Below, piece by piece: positions 8,836 to 16,487 of a DNA stretch of 38,999 nt. A model generated the notes under the pieces. It was not told where the DNA came from. It made no database searches and saw nothing but the letters and a program-made list of their open reading frames with translations. Both the position numbers and the translations under genes were made by a program. Each line of letters starts with the position of its first letter. Within the stretch, counting starts at the first letter, position 1. This DNA is from Microcystis elabens FACHB-917 (GTDB lineage: Bacteria > Cyanobacteriota > Cyanobacteriia > PCC-6307 > Cyanobiaceae). The DNA lies in NCBI RefSeq assembly GCF_014698445.1, contig NZ_JACJSZ010000030.1:1-38999 (forward strand). Direction: 5' to 3'.

Positions 8836-9702
8836 GTGCAGGATCCGGTGCAGGAGCACGAACCCGCCGCCGGCGTTCTCTATCTGGTGGGCACCCCCAT
8901 CGGCAACCTCGACGACCTCTCCCCCCGCGCCCGCCGTGTGCTGGCGGCGGCCGACCGGGTCGCCTGCGAAGACACCCGCCGCAGCGGCCTGCTGCTGCAT
9001 CAGCTCGGTATCCGGGCGCCGCTGCTGAGCTTCCACCAGCACAACCAGACGGCCCGCATCCCCCAGCTGCTGGCGGCCCTGGAGGCGGGCGAAGCCATCG
9101 CCGTGATCAGTGATGCCGGCCTGCCGGGGGTGTCGGATCCGGGCCAGGAGCTGGCGGCCGCCGCCCGCGCCGCCGGCCGCCCGGTGATCTGTGTGCCCGG
9201 CCCCAGCGCCGTCACCACCGCCCTGGTGAGCAGCGGCCTGCCCACGGGCCGCTTCTGCTTCGAGGGGTTCCTGCCGCCGAAGGCTGGTCCCCGGCGCCAG
9301 CGCCTGGAAGCCCTGGCGGGGGAGGAGCGCACCCTCGTGCTGTTCGAGGCGCCCCACCGGCTGCTGGCCCTGCTCGAGGACCTGCTGGCGGTGCTGGGCG
9401 ACAGGCCCCTGCAGGTGGCGCGGGAGCTCACCAAGCGCCACGAGGAGCAGGTGGGTCCGACGGTGGCGGCGGCCCTGGAGCACTTCCGCCGCACGCCGCC
9501 CCAGGGGGAGTGCACCCTGGTGCTGGGCGGCGCCCCCCCGGCGGCGGCCCCCGTCTGGGACGAGGCCGACCTGCGCTCCGCCCTCGAGGGGCTGGTGGCG
9601 GGCGGCCTCAGCAACCGGGAGGCCGCCCGCACCCTGGCCGAGCGCAGCGGCCACAGCCGCCGGGACCTCTATGCCCTGCTGCACCGCGAGCCGTCAGACT
9701 GA
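8836..9702 (+). CDS. rsmI: 16S rRNA (cytidine-1402-2'-O)-methyltransferase
   Basis: 288 residues, usual size. Tetrapyrrole-methylase fold with the RsmI opening LYLVGTPIGNLDDLSPRA (about 14-31), the EDTRRSG loop, AVISDAGLPGVSDPG (about 88-102), and VCVPGPSAVTTALVSSGL-type SAM site. It methylates the ribose of C1402 in the decoding centre. GTG start at 8836 is the only one close to the conserved N-terminus and leaves 20 bases to the divergent cysQ start. A small membrane-protein gene follows 23 bases after its stop. Confidence 0.94.
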   Translation: MQDPVQEHEPAAGVLYLVGTPIGNLDDLSPRARRVLAAADRVACEDTRRSGLLLHQLGIRAPLLSFHQHNQTARIPQLLAALEAGEAIAVISDAGLPGVSDPGQELAAAARAAGRPVICVPGPSAVTTALVSSGLPTGRFCFEGFLPPKAGPRRQRLEALAGEERTLVLFEAPHRLLALLEDLLAVLGDRPLQVARELTKRHEEQVGPTVAAALEHFRRTPPQGECTLVLGGAPPAAAPVWDEADLRSALEGLVAGGLSNREAARTLAERSGHSRRDLYALLHREPSD

Positions 9703-9725
9703 GCGGACCGGTCCTGCGACGCCCC

Positions 9726-9965
9726 ATGCTCCTGCGCCTGCGCCTCCTGTGCGGCAGCCTGCTGGGCGGCACCCTGCTGCTGACCCTGCTCTGCCTCGGG
9801 GCCCAGAACCTGGAGGTGAGGCCCCAGCTGCGCTTCGGCTTCACCCGCAGCGCCCCGCTGCCCGCGGGCTTCATCGTGGGGGTGGCCCTGGTGCTGGGGG
9901 TGATCAGCGGCGGTGCCACGGCGGCGCTGCTGCTGCCCGGCGCTCCCCCAGGCGACGAGGGCTGA
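9726..9965 (+). CDS. Small two-helix membrane protein, LapA/DUF1049-like
   Basis: 79 residues with two hydrophobic segments (about 5-26 and 46-70) separated by a short hydrophilic loop. The layout fits the DUF1049/LapA-domain small inner-membrane proteins common in cyanobacteria. Start ATG at 9726, 23 bases after rsmI, same strand, so possibly co-transcribed. No catalytic residues. Its function is not known; family placement is by topology and length only. Confidence 0.6.
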   Translation: MLLRLRLLCGSLLGGTLLLTLLCLGAQNLEVRPQLRFGFTRSAPLPAGFIVGVALVLGVISGGATAALLLPGAPPGDEG

Positions 9966-9983
9966 GCCGTCAGCCGTGAGCAG

Positions 9984-10871
9984 TCAGCTGCCGGGCAGGG
10001 CGTAGAGGGAACCCTCGATCACCACCCGGCTGATGCCCTGGGCGAGCAGGTAGGGGGCAGTGAGTTCGAACACCTTGAGGTCGGGCAGCTTGATCACCCG
10101 CTGGGTGCGGCCGCACTGGCGCTTGGCCTGGCGGGGATTGAGGAACACCACCAGGGCCTGGCGCTCCAGCTCCGCGGCGGGCAGGCGGCCCAGTTCCGGG
10201 AACTCGCTCAGGGGCCGCGCCTGCAGTTCCACGGTCTTGTCGACCAGCATGTAGGCAGAGGAGGGCAGGGCGGCTGTGGCCAGGGGCTGGAGCCGGCCGT
10301 CGCCAGCAGCCGGGGCACCGTCGTCGAGCAGCACCACGGGAATGGGCTGGAACGGGTCGGCCGCCCCATCGGGTCCGTCGTCGGCACCCTCATCGTCGCC
10401 GTCGTCGTCGCCGTCACTGGTGAGCAGGTCGTCGTCATCGGCGCCGAAATCGTCGGCATCCTCGATGGCGAGCACCGCCGGACCATCCTCCGCCACCGTC
10501 TCGGGCTTCTCCGCCGCCGGCTCAGCCTTCCCCGCTGCCGACACCCGCAGGCGCCGGGGCGGAGCGGGCATGCTCCTGGCCGGGATGGCGGGCTGCGGCT
10601 CCGGATCGGGGGTGCTGATGGGCAGGGCCGTCTGCAGGGTTGGCGGGTCATCGGCCGCCTCGGCCTCACCTGTCGCCGTCCGGCTGCGCCGGCGCGAGCG
10701 CTCCGCCTTGAGGCGCCCGTACTCCTCATCGCCGAGCGCCAGGCGAACCACCCGGATGACGGTGTTGGCGCTGCAGCCGTAGCTGTCCGCCAGCTCCTGG
10801 CTGCTGGAACCCTCCCGGAAGCGCCCAACCAGCTCTGATTTCTGGCTGTCGCTGAGCCGGGTGGCGGCCAT
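9984..10871 (-). CDS. Helix-turn-helix protein with long acidic middle; unknown function
   Basis: 295 residues from ATG at 10871. The N-terminus (about 1-55) is a resolvase/transposase-like helix-turn-helix: SELVGRFREGSSSQELADSY then GCSANTVIRVVRLALGDEEY. A long low-complexity region (about 60-190) is rich in Pro/Ala and then very acidic, with runs of Asp around residues 140-175. The C-terminal 95 residues look folded (YMLVDKTVELQARPLSEFPE ... LFVFLNPRQAKR-type core ... VIEGSLYALPGS). I believe such proteins are conserved in picocyanobacteria but cannot name one. The gene is divergent from tRNA-Arg, whose promoter lies in the gap between them. Role as regulator is inference from the HTH alone. 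An upstream in-frame start would overlap the tRNA promoter and is less likely. Confidence 0.72.
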   Translation of the reverse strand: MAATRLSDSQKSELVGRFREGSSSQELADSYGCSANTVIRVVRLALGDEEYGRLKAERSRRRSRTATGEAEAADDPPTLQTALPISTPDPEPQPAIPARSMPAPPRRLRVSAAGKAEPAAEKPETVAEDGPAVLAIEDADDFGADDDDLLTSDGDDDGDDEGADDGPDGAADPFQPIPVVLLDDGAPAAGDGRLQPLATAALPSSAYMLVDKTVELQARPLSEFPELGRLPAAELERQALVVFLNPRQAKRQCGRTQRVIKLPDLKVFELTAPYLLAQGISRVVIEGSLYALPGS

Positions 10872-10953
10872 GGAACAGTTCAGGCGAGCTCGTCCACTGT
10901 ACGGGGGGCACCGGTGTGGCCGGGCCGTCGAACGCTGGCACAATGCCCTCCAT

Positions 10954-11027
10954 GCTCCCTTAGCTCAGCTGGATAGAGCAGCTGCCTTCTAAGCAGCCGG
11001 TCGATGGTTCGAATCCATCAGGGGGCG
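10954..11027 (+). tRNA. tRNA-Arg (anticodon UCU)
   Basis: 74-base cloverleaf without encoded CCA. Acceptor GCTCCCT pairs with AGGGGGC (11020-11026) allowing one wobble, with G as discriminator. D-arm has AGCTCAGCTGGATAGAGC, anticodon stem GCTGC/GCAGC encloses loop CTTCTAA with anticodon TCT at 10988-10990, and the T-loop is GGTTCGAATCC. It reads AGA/AGG-type arginine codons, rare in this GC-rich genome. A -10-like CACAAT (10939-10944) sits nine bases upstream. Confidence 0.96.
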
Positions 11028-11318
11028 TTTCAGTCAGGGGCTTGATTTTGCCCCGGAATCCAGTCAGGGCAACGGCTTTCAGCGTGGAAGCCGCTGACTG
11101 CCCCTGGCCACCCGTGCCAAGCTCTGAGGGCAAACTGCTTACACTTCCGCTCACACCTGTGAGCAGTTTCGACCCGCGGCTGGTGGGCAGGCCCCACCCA
11201 CGGCAGCGGCTGCAGCCACTGCGAGCCCCCTTGCTGCAGGCAAGGCCTAAACCCGGCACCGAAGGCAGCCGATGACAGCAGTGACGCCATGTAACGAACC
11301 GTCCCGCCGCCATCCGTA
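11028..11318. other. Gene-poor spacer after tRNA-Arg
   Basis: No convincing gene in either strand. It contains several short imperfect repeats such as CAGTCAGGG (11032 and 11061 area) and an ACTGCTTACA...TGTGAGCAGT inverted pair (about 11137-11168). I looked for a copy of the tRNA 3' end that would mark an integrated element and saw none within the window. On the minus strand this region is downstream of the BrxE-like fragment and could hold its scrambled remainder, but I cannot recognise it. Confidence 0.5.
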
Positions 11319-11465
11319 CTAGCCACAACGTCGCTTCAGCACCGAGACGCCGCGAAGACCCAGCACCGCCTGGGTGTTCCACCAACGCGCTGCGTCCATC
11401 TCGCCGTGGCGGGCCACCACCAGGCGGAGCTTGAAGAGGCGCTTGAAGTCGATGGTGGGGGGCAT
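11319..11465 (-). pseudogene. BrxE-like protein, N-terminal fragment
   Basis: A short open frame of 48 codons, ATG at 11465 to TAG at 11319-11321. The translation MPPTIDFKRLFKLRLVVARH then GEMDAARWWNTQAVLGLRGV matches what I remember of the conserved start of BrxE family proteins (LRLxVARxGEMDxARWWNTxGxLGxxG), found with some BREX phage-defence systems and alone. After SVLKRR the family would continue with a Phe-Pro-Arg-Thr-His segment; here the frame hits a stop after CG, and no continuation is visible downstream. It is therefore a truncated remnant. It lies between tRNA-Arg and hipA, in a patch of other broken defence and toxin genes. Identification is from memory of the family pattern. Confidence 0.55.
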
Positions 11466-11583
11466 CAGGGGGGATGACTTCAGGAAGGTGGCAGATCAGC
11501 GATGGACGGGGGGAGCGGGGCGTGCCAGGGGTGCCGTATGGGTGGATTGTTCCTGTGCTGGGCGGCGAGCAGTGGCGCGGCCA

Positions 11584-12873
11584 TCACTCCGCCACCTCCG
11601 GCTCCAGCTCCAAACCCGGATAAAGGAAGGCGCGGCTGATGCGCTGGCAGTCGCCGGGGCTCACGGAGGCTTCGCGCAGGCTGGCCTCCCAGCTGCTGGC
11701 CACGGTGGTGAAGATCTGCGTGGCGATCGCTTCGGCTTCGGTCGGCTGCAGCAGAAACCGGCCCGCCGCGGCCAGGATCGCCCGGCGGTTGGCCCAGCGG
11801 CTGGGGCTGCGCTCCACCAGGCCGCAGGCCATCGCCAGGTCGCGGCGGGTCTCGGCCTGCAGGGGGGCCGGCGTGAGGTCGTAGGCGGGGCTGAGCTGCC
11901 AGCTGCGGGAGCGGGCCAGCAGCGCATGGTTGCGGGGATGGTCGTCGATGTTCGAGACCGCCGCGTTGAAGCAGATCCGGCCGAACAGCTCCTGCAGGTC
12001 CGCCGCCGGCTGGGCGCTGACGCGGCGGAGCTCATCGGCCAGCAGCAGATACGACCACTTGGCCCGATCGGTAGCGCTGTCTTCGGCCTGAAGCAGGGTG
12101 AGGGCACTGATCATGCGATGGCGTCTGTATCCCGCCTCGCTCCAGTCGCGATCAAAGCGCTTCACCAGCAGCACATCGGCATCGCCGACGCGTGTGAGGC
12201 GACTCTCCGCCACCTGCAGCCCGCAGCGCCGGGCCAGCAGCAGCAGGCCGTGCTCCACGCGCGGCTGGTTCCAGCTGTCGGAAGGCGCTGGGAACTTGGC
12301 CAGCCAGAGAGCCTGATCGGCCTCCACGGTGGCCTTGGGGCGGGCGCCGCCCATGGAGGTTCCGGCCTGGCCGATCAGCTCCTCCACCTGCTCCAGGGCC
12401 GAGCCTGCTCGATGGGGTTCCTCGCGGAGGATCGCATCGGCCGCCTGCTTGATCCGCTCCAGATCGAGCGTGCGGTGAAAACGACGCTGCGGCGCCGGCG
12501 GTTCTACGCCGCGGCCGAAGCCCACCGCACCGCAGCGGTCATCCGGCCCGAGCAGCAGCAGATCGAAATCGCTGGGCTCCCCCATCCCGCCATGGCGAGC
12601 GATCACCCGCCGGCCCCAGTGATCCGGCAGGGCATCGCGCAGCGCCCCGAAGAAGCCCCCCAGCCGGGCGGTCTCGAAGGGGCCCTGGCGCAGCCTCAGC
12701 TGCACGGGATCGAGCTCCACCGCGTCGGCTCGCTCCCGGTAGCGGCGGCCGTAGACGAACGTGCCCACCGGTTGGCCTTGGCGATCGCGGCTCTGCGAAA
12801 ACCGGCCCGCCGTGACGAACTCCGTGCCGCCCGGTGGGACCACGTAGACGTAGCACTCGAGATCCGATGGCAT
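11584..12873 (-). CDS. hipA: HipA-family serine/threonine kinase toxin
   Basis: 429 residues, normal length. HipA toxins phosphorylate aminoacyl-tRNA synthetases and induce dormancy. N-terminal HipA_N region holds GTFVYGRRY (38-46) and a PF-type strand. The kinase part shows the glycine-rich loop GTSMGGARPKA (171-181), LLVKRFDR (235-242), the catalytic loop FNAAVSNIDDHPRN (302-315, where Asp310 or Asp311 is the base), and the metal-binding YDLTP (331-335). All key residues look intact. The hipB-like gene lies 45 bases upstream on the same strand, so they form a module with the antitoxin first. Downstream is the BrxE-like fragment. Its target is not deducible. Confidence 0.92.
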   Translation of the reverse strand: MPSDLECYVYVVPPGGTEFVTAGRFSQSRDRQGQPVGTFVYGRRYRERADAVELDPVQLRLRQGPFETARLGGFFGALRDALPDHWGRRVIARHGGMGEPSDFDLLLLGPDDRCGAVGFGRGVEPPAPQRRFHRTLDLERIKQAADAILREEPHRAGSALEQVEELIGQAGTSMGGARPKATVEADQALWLAKFPAPSDSWNQPRVEHGLLLLARRCGLQVAESRLTRVGDADVLLVKRFDRDWSEAGYRRHRMISALTLLQAEDSATDRAKWSYLLLADELRRVSAQPAADLQELFGRICFNAAVSNIDDHPRNHALLARSRSWQLSPAYDLTPAPLQAETRRDLAMACGLVERSPSRWANRRAILAAAGRFLLQPTEAEAIATQIFTTVASSWEASLREASVSPGDCQRISRAFLYPGLELEPEVAE

Positions 12874-12918
12874 GACAGGCGAGCGCCAGGGCTGGGCAAG
12901 GTGAATGGGCGAGGCTGA

Positions 12919-13260
12919 TCAGAAGTCGTCGTCGAAACGCTGGCGGCGGGGGGCCTGGCCCGGTTGGCGGGCCGCCTCCAGGGCCTTGCCCTCGCCATCC
13001 CGATCGGGATCGGCCACCGCCTCCAGCTGATCGAGCAGCCCCAGCACCCAGAGGGCACCGAGGTAGGCGGCGATCGAGGTGCCGGGCTTGCCGCGCTCCA
13101 CATCGGCCACGGTGAAGCGGCTCACGCCCAGCCGCTCGGCCACATCCTCCAGCCGCCAGCGGCGCCGCAGCCGGGCGGTGCGGATGTTGCGCCCCAGCCG
13201 CTGCAGGGCCTGCTCCAGGGCCGCCGGGGGCTGCTGAACGAGGGGACTGAGCTGGGGCAA
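12919..13260 (-). CDS. hipB: HipB-like XRE-family antitoxin
   Basis: 113 residues. A Cro/C1 helix-turn-helix fills about residues 20-75: LGRNIRTARLRRRWRLEDVA then ERLGVSRFTVADVERGKPG. The N-terminal 17 residues and the C-terminal 30 (basic, ends RRQRFDDDF) look flexible; HipB tails of this kind contact HipA. It precedes hipA by 45 bases and likely represses both genes. A candidate operator is the inverted repeat at 13320-13339 upstream of its start. Longer N-terminal extensions are open but add no recognisable sequence. Confidence 0.88.
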   Translation of the reverse strand: MPQLSPLVQQPPAALEQALQRLGRNIRTARLRRRWRLEDVAERLGVSRFTVADVERGKPGTSIAAYLGALWVLGLLDQLEAVADPDRDGEGKALEAARQPGQAPRRQRFDDDF

Positions 13261-13319
13261 GCCGTCGGCCAGAGCAGGAGGGTGAGTGATGACAGCTTAA
13301 ACGGCTTATGAGTTGCCTG

Positions 13320-13339
13320 ATGGCATCATGATCTGCCAT
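13320..13339. promoter_or_regulatory. Inverted repeat upstream of hipB, candidate operator
   Basis: ATGGCA (13320-13325) and TGCCAT (13334-13339) flank TCATGATC, which itself contains the palindrome ATCATGAT off-centre by one base. It lies 60 bases upstream of the hipB start, where a HipB operator is expected. No second copy was found, and the link to HipB is inferred. Confidence 0.35.
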
Positions 13340-13449
13340 GGCAGGGCGATGCCGGGGCTCTGTCCTGGGGTGCTGGCGATTGCATCAGGCTTCGCCATTC
13401 GGCTCGTCCAGATCGGCCAGGCTGGGGTTCCGTTCCGTGGCCCCCATCG

Positions 13450-14913
13450 GTGCCCCGTCCCCCCGCCCTCACCAACCAGACCCTGATCGCCCTGGGCCCC
13501 GAGTGCCTGGCGGAGCTGCTGCTGGAGCTGGCCGGCAGCGATCCGGCGATCAAGCGCCGCATCCGCCTGGCTGTTGCCAACGCCACCAGTCCCCAGGACG
13601 CCGTTGCCCAGGTGCGCCAGCGCCTGGCCACCATCGCCCGCGCGCGGAGCTTTCTGGAGCGTGAGCAGCGCCGGGCGGTGCTCAAGGAGCTCACCCTGCA
13701 GCTGGAGGCGATCACCGGGCCGATCGCCCAGGCGGAGCCCGCGGCCGCCCGGGAGCTGCTGTGGCAGTTCCTGGAGCTGGGCAACAACGTGCTGGGCCGC
13801 TGCGATGACAGCAGCGGGCTGTTTGGTGATCTGTTTCGCCAGGCGATGGGCCAGCTGGGCCGGCTCACCGAGGCGGCACCGCCTGACCCTGCCACCTTGG
13901 CGGAGCAGGTGTTCGAGGCCTTCTGCGACAACGGCTATGGCGTCTTCGACGGAGTGATCGCGCAGCTGAAGCAGGCGCTGGGGCCGGAGGGTCTGGCGCT
14001 GCTCAAGTCGCGGTTCGAGCAGCTGGCCGAGCAGCCGGTTCCCGTGCCGCCGCGGCAGGAGTGGCAGCAGGTGGGCTGGGGCTCCGGCGGCCCCACCTAC
14101 GCCCATGAGCGCGAGGAAGGCTCGCGCCAGTGGACCGTGAAGCTGGGCCTTCAGGACGTGGCCACGGCGATGGGCGATGTCGATGCCTACATCGCCCAGT
14201 ACACGCCCGAGCAGCAGCGCTTCCCGCGCATCGCCACCGGCATCGCCCGGCGACTGCTGGCGGTTGGGCGGCCGGAAGACGCGCTGGCATTCCTCACCAA
14301 CGCAACGCCCGATCGCAGCCGCTGGCCGGAGATGGAGTGGGAGGACACCCACATCGACACCCTGGAAGCCCTGGCCCGGCAGGACGAGGCCCAGGCCGCC
14401 CGTTGGAGCCTGTTCACGCGCTGCCTTCGCTCGGATGTGCTGCGGGAGTACCTCGATCGCCTGCCGGCCTTTGAGGATGGGCCGGCGGAGCAGCGGGCGA
14501 TCGAGCAGGCCCTGGCCCATCCTTCGGTGGCTCAGGCGCTGAGCTTCCTGATCCATTGGCCCTCCAGCCTCGGCCGGGCCTCAGAGCTCGTGCTCAAGCG
14601 CCGCAGCCAGCTCGATGGAGACCACTACACCCTGCTGGGGGCCGCCGCCGAGAAGCTGAGCCAGGCGCATCCACTCGCGGCGACCATCGCCTTGCGATCG
14701 ATGGTGGACTTCACCCTGGCCAATGCCCGCTCCAGCCGCTACGGCCATGCCGCCCACCATCTGCGGAGCTGCGAGCCGCTCAGTCACCGCATCGCCGATT
14801 GGGGGGAGATCCCGAGCCACGACGCTTACCTGGCTGGAATCCGCCAGAACCATGCCCGCAAGAGCGGCTTCTGGAAGCGGATGCAGGAGCTGGGGATGCC
14901 GCAACGAGGCTGA
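13450..14913 (+). CDS. DUF6880-like alpha-helical protein
   Basis: 487 residues, mostly helical, rich in Ala/Leu/Glu/Arg with repeat-like helix pairs (TPR- or HEAT-like in look). The opening LTNQTLIALGPECLAELLLE and ending SHDAYLAGIRQNHARKSGFW resemble what I recall as DUF6880 proteins, which begin by scoring an 'LG...LA.LL...A..d..lkrrLrl' pattern and end with a KxxFW motif. Function is not known. The GTG start at 13450 fits the conserved N-terminus. It lies between hipBA and brnTA. No neighbour gives a strong clue beyond the toxin-rich setting. Full length with no visible damage. Confidence 0.7.
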   Translation: MPRPPALTNQTLIALGPECLAELLLELAGSDPAIKRRIRLAVANATSPQDAVAQVRQRLATIARARSFLEREQRRAVLKELTLQLEAITGPIAQAEPAAARELLWQFLELGNNVLGRCDDSSGLFGDLFRQAMGQLGRLTEAAPPDPATLAEQVFEAFCDNGYGVFDGVIAQLKQALGPEGLALLKSRFEQLAEQPVPVPPRQEWQQVGWGSGGPTYAHEREEGSRQWTVKLGLQDVATAMGDVDAYIAQYTPEQQRFPRIATGIARRLLAVGRPEDALAFLTNATPDRSRWPEMEWEDTHIDTLEALARQDEAQAARWSLFTRCLRSDVLREYLDRLPAFEDGPAEQRAIEQALAHPSVAQALSFLIHWPSSLGRASELVLKRRSQLDGDHYTLLGAAAEKLSQAHPLAATIALRSMVDFTLANARSSRYGHAAHHLRSCEPLSHRIADWGEIPSHDAYLAGIRQNHARKSGFWKRMQELGMPQRG

Positions 14914-14948
14914 GGGCTGACGACGGCACGGGCACAGTGGCCAGGCCG

Positions 14949-15212
14949 TCAGGTCGGCAACGCTTCGGATGCGGGGGCATCAGCAGGATCCCTGCGGCGA
15001 TCAAGCCTTTCCGCCAGCCAGACCTTGATGATCGACTGGCGTGTCACCCCCAGACGTGAGGCTTCCTGGTCGAGCTGCTCGACCATCCAGATCGGGAAAT
15101 CGACGTTGACACGCCTCTGCTCCAGCCGGGGGCGACGGGCGGCGGACAGGTCAAGCGCATCGATCACGGACTCCCCCTCCTCGAAGCGTCGATCGAATTC
15201 AGAGCTGTTCAT
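14949..15212 (-). CDS. brnA: BrnA-like antitoxin (ribbon-helix-helix)
   Basis: 87 residues. The C-terminal ribbon-helix-helix is plain: RRVNVDFPIWMVEQLDQEAS then RLGVTRQSIIKVWLAERLD (about 34-72). The N-terminal part (FDRRFEEGESVIDALDLSAA) would wrap the toxin. It overlaps the toxin 3' end by 14 bases and is second in the pair, the normal order for BrnT-BrnA. It should bind BrnT and repress the operon. Intact. Confidence 0.82.
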   Translation of the reverse strand: MNSSEFDRRFEEGESVIDALDLSAARRPRLEQRRVNVDFPIWMVEQLDQEASRLGVTRQSIIKVWLAERLDRRRDPADAPASEALPT

Positions 15213-15492
15213 AGAGCTGCACCTCCTCGGGGCGGGAGCGGCGGACGGAGATCAGACGGATGACCTGCAGGCGGTAGGTGATCACGGCGGTCCAATGACG
15301 CCCGTGAAGACAGGCGACGACCAGGAAGCGAGATTCATCGCTGGTGCGGGCCGGAGTCTCCACCCAGCAGGTGGCATCGGCCTTGGCGGCGAGGGCCTTC
15401 TTGTTCCCTTCTTCTGCGAGCAGGGCGACCGCCCGTGATCTCTCGCACCGGCACCGGCACCGGCAGGGCGTGGGCACTCTGAGGAGCGCCAT
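15199..15492 (-). CDS. brnT: BrnT-like RNase toxin with abnormal N-terminus
   Basis: 97 residues. The C-terminal half is typical of BrnT (RelE-like fold): VETPARTSDESRFLVVACLH, GRHWTAVITY, VIRLISVRRSRPEEVQLYEQ. The first half is not: BrnT normally opens with a strand holding F-x-W/F-D-x-x-K and a helix with a KHG-like turn, but here the frame begins MALLRVPTPCRCRCRCERSR. The CRCRCR stretch comes from a short CCGGCA repeat (about 15449-15466). Only EGNKKALAAK hints at the missing helix. I think the 5' end was rearranged or shortened, leaving a doubtful toxin with an intact antitoxin. Start choice uncertain. Confidence 0.6.
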   Translation of the reverse strand: MALLRVPTPCRCRCRCERSRAVALLAEEGNKKALAAKADATCWVETPARTSDESRFLVVACLHGRHWTAVITYRLQVIRLISVRRSRPEEVQLYEQL

Positions 15493-15548
15493 GGCAACAG
15501 CGATGGGTCCACACCTGGACTAGCCTCACCGCGGGAGCGGAGCCCTCC

Positions 15549-15800
15549 ATGCGAACTGTCAACGTTCACGAGGCCAAAACCCAGTTCTCCAGGCTGATCG
15601 ATGCCGCCCATGCCGGCGAGACGATTCTGGTAGCCAAGGACGGCAAGCCCTGGGCGCGGCTGGTGCCCCTAGAGCCCGCTGAGCCCCGCCGCCAGCCCGG
15701 AGTTCTGCGTGGGCTCCTCCAGCTTCCCTCCACCGAAGAGCTGCTGGCTCCCCTGCCCCCTGAGGAGCTTGATGCTTTTGACGCTCCTTTGCCCGTTTGA
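15549..15800 (+). CDS. Phd/YefM-family antitoxin
   Basis: 83 residues. N-terminal Phd fold MRTVNVHEAKTQFSRLIDAA then GETILVAKDGKPWARLVPLE, which forms the DNA-binding dimer; the C-terminal tail, rich in Pro and Leu (GLLQLPSTEELLAPLPPEEL), should occupy the toxin active site. It is coupled to the following PIN toxin by a TGATG overlap. Likely autorepressor of the pair. The sequence is close in layout to the broken Phd gene at 7339-7576. Confidence 0.92.
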   Translation: MRTVNVHEAKTQFSRLIDAAHAGETILVAKDGKPWARLVPLEPAEPRRQPGVLRGLLQLPSTEELLAPLPPEELDAFDAPLPV

Positions 15801-16195
15801 TGGCCCCATCCCTCCTGCTGGACACCCATGCCCTGCTCTGGTGGTTGGCGGAGCCGGAGAAGCTTTCGATGCCCGCCCAGGCGGCCATCGCTGATCCAGC
15901 GGCCAAGGTTTTTGTGAGTGCTGCCTCAGGCTGGGAGCTCGCCACCAAAGCGCGCCTGGGCAAACTTCCCGGCGCCGAAAGGCTGCTGCTGCAGGATCTG
16001 CCTTCCCTCCTGCAAAACCAGGGTTTTCAACCGTTGGCCGTGCAGTTGCGTCATGGCGTCCACGCCGGTGGCTACCCGCAGGCCCACCGGGATCCCTTCG
16101 ATCGGCTTCTGGCGGCCCAAGCGGAATTGGAGGGCCTGCAACTGGTGAGCCTCGACCCGGCCCTGGCCTCCTTCCCCTGCCGGCTGCTCTGGTGA
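15800..16195 (+). CDS. VapC-type PIN-domain toxin
   Basis: 131 residues from ATG at 15800 (a TTG one codon earlier is possible). PIN ribonuclease with the acidic metal site: LLLDTHALLWWL (first Asp, about residue 8), SAASGWELATKARLGKL (conserved Glu, about 43), and HRDPFDRLLAAQAELEGLQL with VSLD (third and fourth acidic positions, about 98-118). The HRDPFDRLLAAQA pattern is typical of the VapC/PIN partners of Phd antitoxins. All catalytic positions look present. Overlaps the antitoxin stop by one base. Confidence 0.92.
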   Translation: MAPSLLLDTHALLWWLAEPEKLSMPAQAAIADPAAKVFVSAASGWELATKARLGKLPGAERLLLQDLPSLLQNQGFQPLAVQLRHGVHAGGYPQAHRDPFDRLLAAQAELEGLQLVSLDPALASFPCRLLW

Positions 16196-16199
16196 ACAC

Positions 16200-16441
16200 G
16201 ACAACCTCCGTCGAAGGACGCATGGACATTCTCATTCATGGCCTCGGCCCGGTTCTCGATCTTGGAGATCTCGGCCTGCTTGACGTTGAGGTTCCTGGCC
16301 AGCGTGTCCTGGGTGAGGGAAAAGCCTTGCGCAGTTCCGCCAGGGTCATGTCCTGACGCAGCTGCTGTTAGCGCTGCTCGATGCGCTCCCGGCACTCAGG
16401 GCTGAAGTCCTTGGTGAGTTCAGAGAAGGAGCGGGTCATGG
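16200..16441 (-). pseudogene. HigA-like XRE antitoxin, broken
   Basis: Start MTRSFSELTKDFSPECRERI (ATG at 16441) is the usual beginning of a HigA-type antitoxin of the RelE/HigB systems. A stop (TAA, about 16369) then interrupts after EQR, after which the same frame resumes QQLRQDMTLAELRKA. A further frameshift leads to SLTQDTLARNLNVKQAEISK, the helix-turn-helix core. So one nonsense change and one indel separate the parts. The end fades out near the stop of the convergent VapC gene. Downstream of a remnant of the toxin on the same strand, in the usual toxin-first order. Confidence 0.65.
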
Positions 16442-16487
16442 CTTGGGCTGGGTGTTCAGGCTGTTGAGGTGATTGACACACGCAGGG

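Noticed and set aside
10954-11027. tRNA-Arg as attachment site of an integrated element
   Set aside because: No integrase gene and no second copy of the tRNA 3' end seen in the window.
11374-12918. Open frame of 514 codons antisense to hipA
   Set aside because: HipA motifs on the minus strand are complete; the plus-strand frame has antisense composition.
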